From NCBI GenBank assembly GCA_023144145.1, contig JAGLGG010000316.1, positions 1 through 6,655 on the forward strand: 6,655 nucleotides of DNA, read 5' to 3'. The notes below the pieces were generated by a model, which made no database searches, was not told the origin of the DNA, and saw only the letters and a program-made list of their open reading frames with translations. Of the stretch, positions 5,213 to 6,655 are shown one piece after another. Source of the stretch: Anaerolineales bacterium. GTDB lineage: Bacteria; Chloroflexota; Anaerolineae; Anaerolineales; E44-bin32. A program made the translations under genes and the position numbers. Position 1 is the first letter of the stretch. Every line of letters starts with the position of its first letter.

Positions 5213-5381
5213 GTCTAAGTTGGTGAAATAAAGAATATGCCCTACGTGCTTTCGCCATCAGCTGTGGGGTGATTAAAGATCGTAATAACAAAGGTCGTTC
5301 TGAGAAGGGTGAGTGTGCCAATTCTGACAGCACCGTCCAGCGCGCCAACTGGATGGGATGCAGATTGGGTGGAGGTGGGGG

Positions 5382-5834
5382 ATGGTTTCCATTGAAGAAT
5401 TATCTAAGGTGGAGCTATTTGAAGGATTATCGCTGGATCAACTGACCCGTATTTCAGAAGTTTGTGAAATTGTAAGCTTCAGTAAAGGCGAGCAGCTGTT
5501 TCGCGAAGGTGAGCAGGCGAAGAATTTCTTTATTCTGCTTGAGGGCAAAATTGTAATTCAAATTCAGGTCTCATCACGGCCGGCAAATATTAGTGTTGCC
5601 GTAATCAACCAACCGTATCAGAGCCTGGGTTGGTCGGGCATCGTCTCACCATATTTCTACACTGCTTCGGCATTGTGTGAGCAGGATTGCCGGCTCCTGT
5701 CTGTAGATGGAGCAGGCTTTGTTGAAATACTGGAACAGGATTCGGAAGCTGGTGTACTAGTGTTCATGAGGGTTGCAGAGGTAATTAGCAATCGTTTGAG
5801 GAACAGCCGATCGGTTCTTCTAAAGGCACTCTGA
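5382..5834 (+). CDS. stand-alone cyclic-nucleotide-binding-fold protein, 150 aa
   Basis: This is a single cNMP-binding-like jelly-roll domain, as in the Crp/Fnr sensor half. LFEGLSLDQLTRIS (residues 12-25) is the leading helix and FSKGEQLFREGEQAKNFFIL (33-52) the first strands. EGKIVIQI follows (54-61), and the phosphate-binding cassette region is LGWSGIVSPYFYTASALCEQ (82-101). The final helix is at about 124-145. In cAMP-binding members the cassette has GE and an Arg (RSA/RTA). Here those places are GWS and YTASA, so canonical cyclic nucleotide binding is unlikely. It has no helix-turn-helix, so it is not a transcription factor. It may be a protein-interaction or sensor module for another ligand. 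ATG 5382 is preferred over ATG 5358 because GGAGG (5371-5375) lies 6 nt before it. Confidence 0.85.
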   Translation: MVSIEELSKVELFEGLSLDQLTRISEVCEIVSFSKGEQLFREGEQAKNFFILLEGKIVIQIQVSSRPANISVAVINQPYQSLGWSGIVSPYFYTASALCEQDCRLLSVDGAGFVEILEQDSEAGVLVFMRVAEVISNRLRNSRSVLLKAL

Positions 5835-5855
5835 GTATTGGCGCAGAGCCGAACC

Positions 5856-5871
5856 GAAAATGTCGATTTTC
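5856..5871. terminator. weak bidirectional hairpin between convergent genes
   Basis: GAAAAT (5856-5861) pairs with ATTTTC (5866-5871) around a GTCG loop, in the 56-nt gap between two convergent genes. The AT-rich stem could end transcription from both sides, but it is short and has no long T-tract. Confidence 0.25.
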
Positions 5872-5890
5872 CGAGACACACTTAATTCGA

Positions 5891-6655
5891 TCAACTTTTA
5901 AGTTGCTTCACCAGTTTCGGCACAATATCATACAAGTTACCCACGATGCCATAGTCAGCGATGTTGAAAATTGGAGCGTTCGAGTCTTTGTTGATGGCGA
6001 CGATCACCTTGGCGCCCATAATGCCCACTGTGTGTTGGATCTGTCCTGACACGCCCACTCCGAAGTAAACGCTGGGGTTCGGCGCTTTCCCCGATATTCC
6101 AATCATCTGATCCTCGGCAAGCCAATGATTTTCGTGTGAAATCGGACGGGTGCATCCCACCATACCGCCGATTGCATCTGCCAGGCTTTGGATCAAGGGC
6201 ATGTCGTCCACATTCGCCACGCCTCTGCCAACACAGATTAATACCTCGGCATCTTCGATGTTAACCGTACCGGTTTCCTTGGGCTGTTGTTCGATGAGTC
6301 TTGTGGAAGGTGGAGTCACTTGCAGTGGAAAGGTAATGACCTCACCGGTACCTGTGTCACCAGGCTGGGCCTCATAGATGTTTGGCATCACGGCGATGAT
6401 CTGCATTGCACTGGTGATGACTTTAGAGGAAACGGTATTCCCTCCCAACGCACGCCTTTCGACGACAAACTGGTCGCCATCGAGCGTAAGGCTTAAAGCA
6501 TCCGTAAGACAACCAGCCGAGAGCTTTTGGGCCAGACGAGGGGCTAGTTCTCGACCGCGCTGCGTGGATCCTATCAGGACTGCATCCGCTTTAGAACCCT
6601 CGATGATCTGAGCCAGGGCATCAGCGTATGTGCGAGAATCAAAGTGGGCCAGAGC
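5891..6655 (-). CDS. etfA: electron transfer flavoprotein subunit alpha, C-terminal 254 aa (5' end outside window)
   Basis: The frame is open to the right edge and starts there with ALAHFDSRTYADAL, so the N-terminus is missing. EtfA forms a heterodimer with EtfB, carries FAD, and passes electrons from acyl-CoA dehydrogenases or related flavoenzymes to a quinone oxidoreductase or other acceptor. Visible residues 24-54 (ADAVLIGSTQRGRELAPRLA onward) match the ETF nucleotide-binding-like domain. VERRALGGN is at 65-73. The C-terminal FAD domain includes CVGRGVAN, GCTRP, GISGK, FGVGVSGQIQH, VIVAINKD and FNIADYGIVGNLYDIVP. Two positions differ from typical sequences: QTGK is ISGK, and VGD is VGN. 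The latter forms occur in anaerobe EtfA variants, but I cannot tell bifurcating from classical type. It would be read leftward after etfB, if present, and converges on the cyclic-nucleotide-fold gene. Confidence 0.95.
   Translation of the reverse strand, partial: ALAHFDSRTYADALAQIIEGSKADAVLIGSTQRGRELAPRLAQKLSAGCLTDALSLTLDGDQFVVERRALGGNTVSSKVITSAMQIIAVMPNIYEAQPGDTGTGEVITFPLQVTPPSTRLIEQQPKETGTVNIEDAEVLICVGRGVANVDDMPLIQSLADAIGGMVGCTRPISHENHWLAEDQMIGISGKAPNPSVYFGVGVSGQIQHTVGIMGAKVIVAINKDSNAPIFNIADYGIVGNLYDIVPKLVKQLKS

Noticed and set aside
5218..5438. Plus-strand open frame reading through the region before the cyclic-nucleotide-fold gene and into it in another frame
   Set aside because: It has no good start, overlaps a well-supported gene in a different frame, and contains a Gly run made by the GGAGGTGGGGG ribosome-binding region.
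6150..6611. Plus-strand ORFs opposite the EtfA gene
   Set aside because: The minus-strand EtfA frame is unambiguous and open across the whole interval; these are shadow frames.

Overview
The window looks like an ordinary-looking but gene-sparse accessory stretch of a free-living bacterial chromosome, moderate in GC. The mix suggests Chloroflexota, probably Anaerolineae. That mix is two DinB-fold proteins, one with a HicB-like N-terminus; a GYD-domain protein; a membrane-anchored methyltransferase; a tiny protein with a PNVTP motif; and an anaerobe-type EtfA. This assignment is inference from family impressions, not from a marker gene. No tRNA, rRNA, CRISPR array, transposase or phage gene is visible.

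Layout, left to right. The window opens inside a metallo-beta-lactamase-fold hydrolase on the plus strand (its C-terminal part, ending at 440). From 441 to 1252 there is no confident plus-strand gene. On the minus strand, however, there is a well-formed 56-residue gene (590-760). An open frame without a start codon reads into it with an ATGA overlap (757-1059). A possible eroded zinc-ribbon peptide lies on the opposite strand (974-1087). Next is a plus-strand cluster: DinB-fold protein (1253-1924), four-helix membrane protein (1938-2348) and HicB-like/DinB fusion (2452-3168). A 12-bp palindrome that fits an FNR-type operator precedes the last of these.

The 308-nt gap 3169-3476 carries four separate palindromes that look like worn interspersed repeats, then the leader of a small GYD-domain gene (3477-3755). 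That gene is bracketed by a perfect 17-bp inverted repeat (3418-3434 and 3844-3860), the most striking non-coding signal in the window. A membrane-anchored class I methyltransferase follows (canonical start at 4017). Its N-terminal membrane helix is encoded upstream of any usable start codon. Then come an unrecognised acidic protein (4718-5128), a possible 24-residue ORF, and a stand-alone cyclic-nucleotide-binding-fold protein lacking the ligand Glu/Arg pair (5382-5834). The window closes with the C-terminal part of electron transfer flavoprotein subunit alpha on the minus strand (5891 to the right edge), convergent with the previous gene.

Apart from the DinB/membrane/DinB cluster, the genes appear to be independent units separated by 56-300 nt. 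I see no complete new defence or metabolic system. The items most worth following are the 17-bp inverted repeat around the GYD gene, the HicB-DinB fusion and the missing methyltransferase start.
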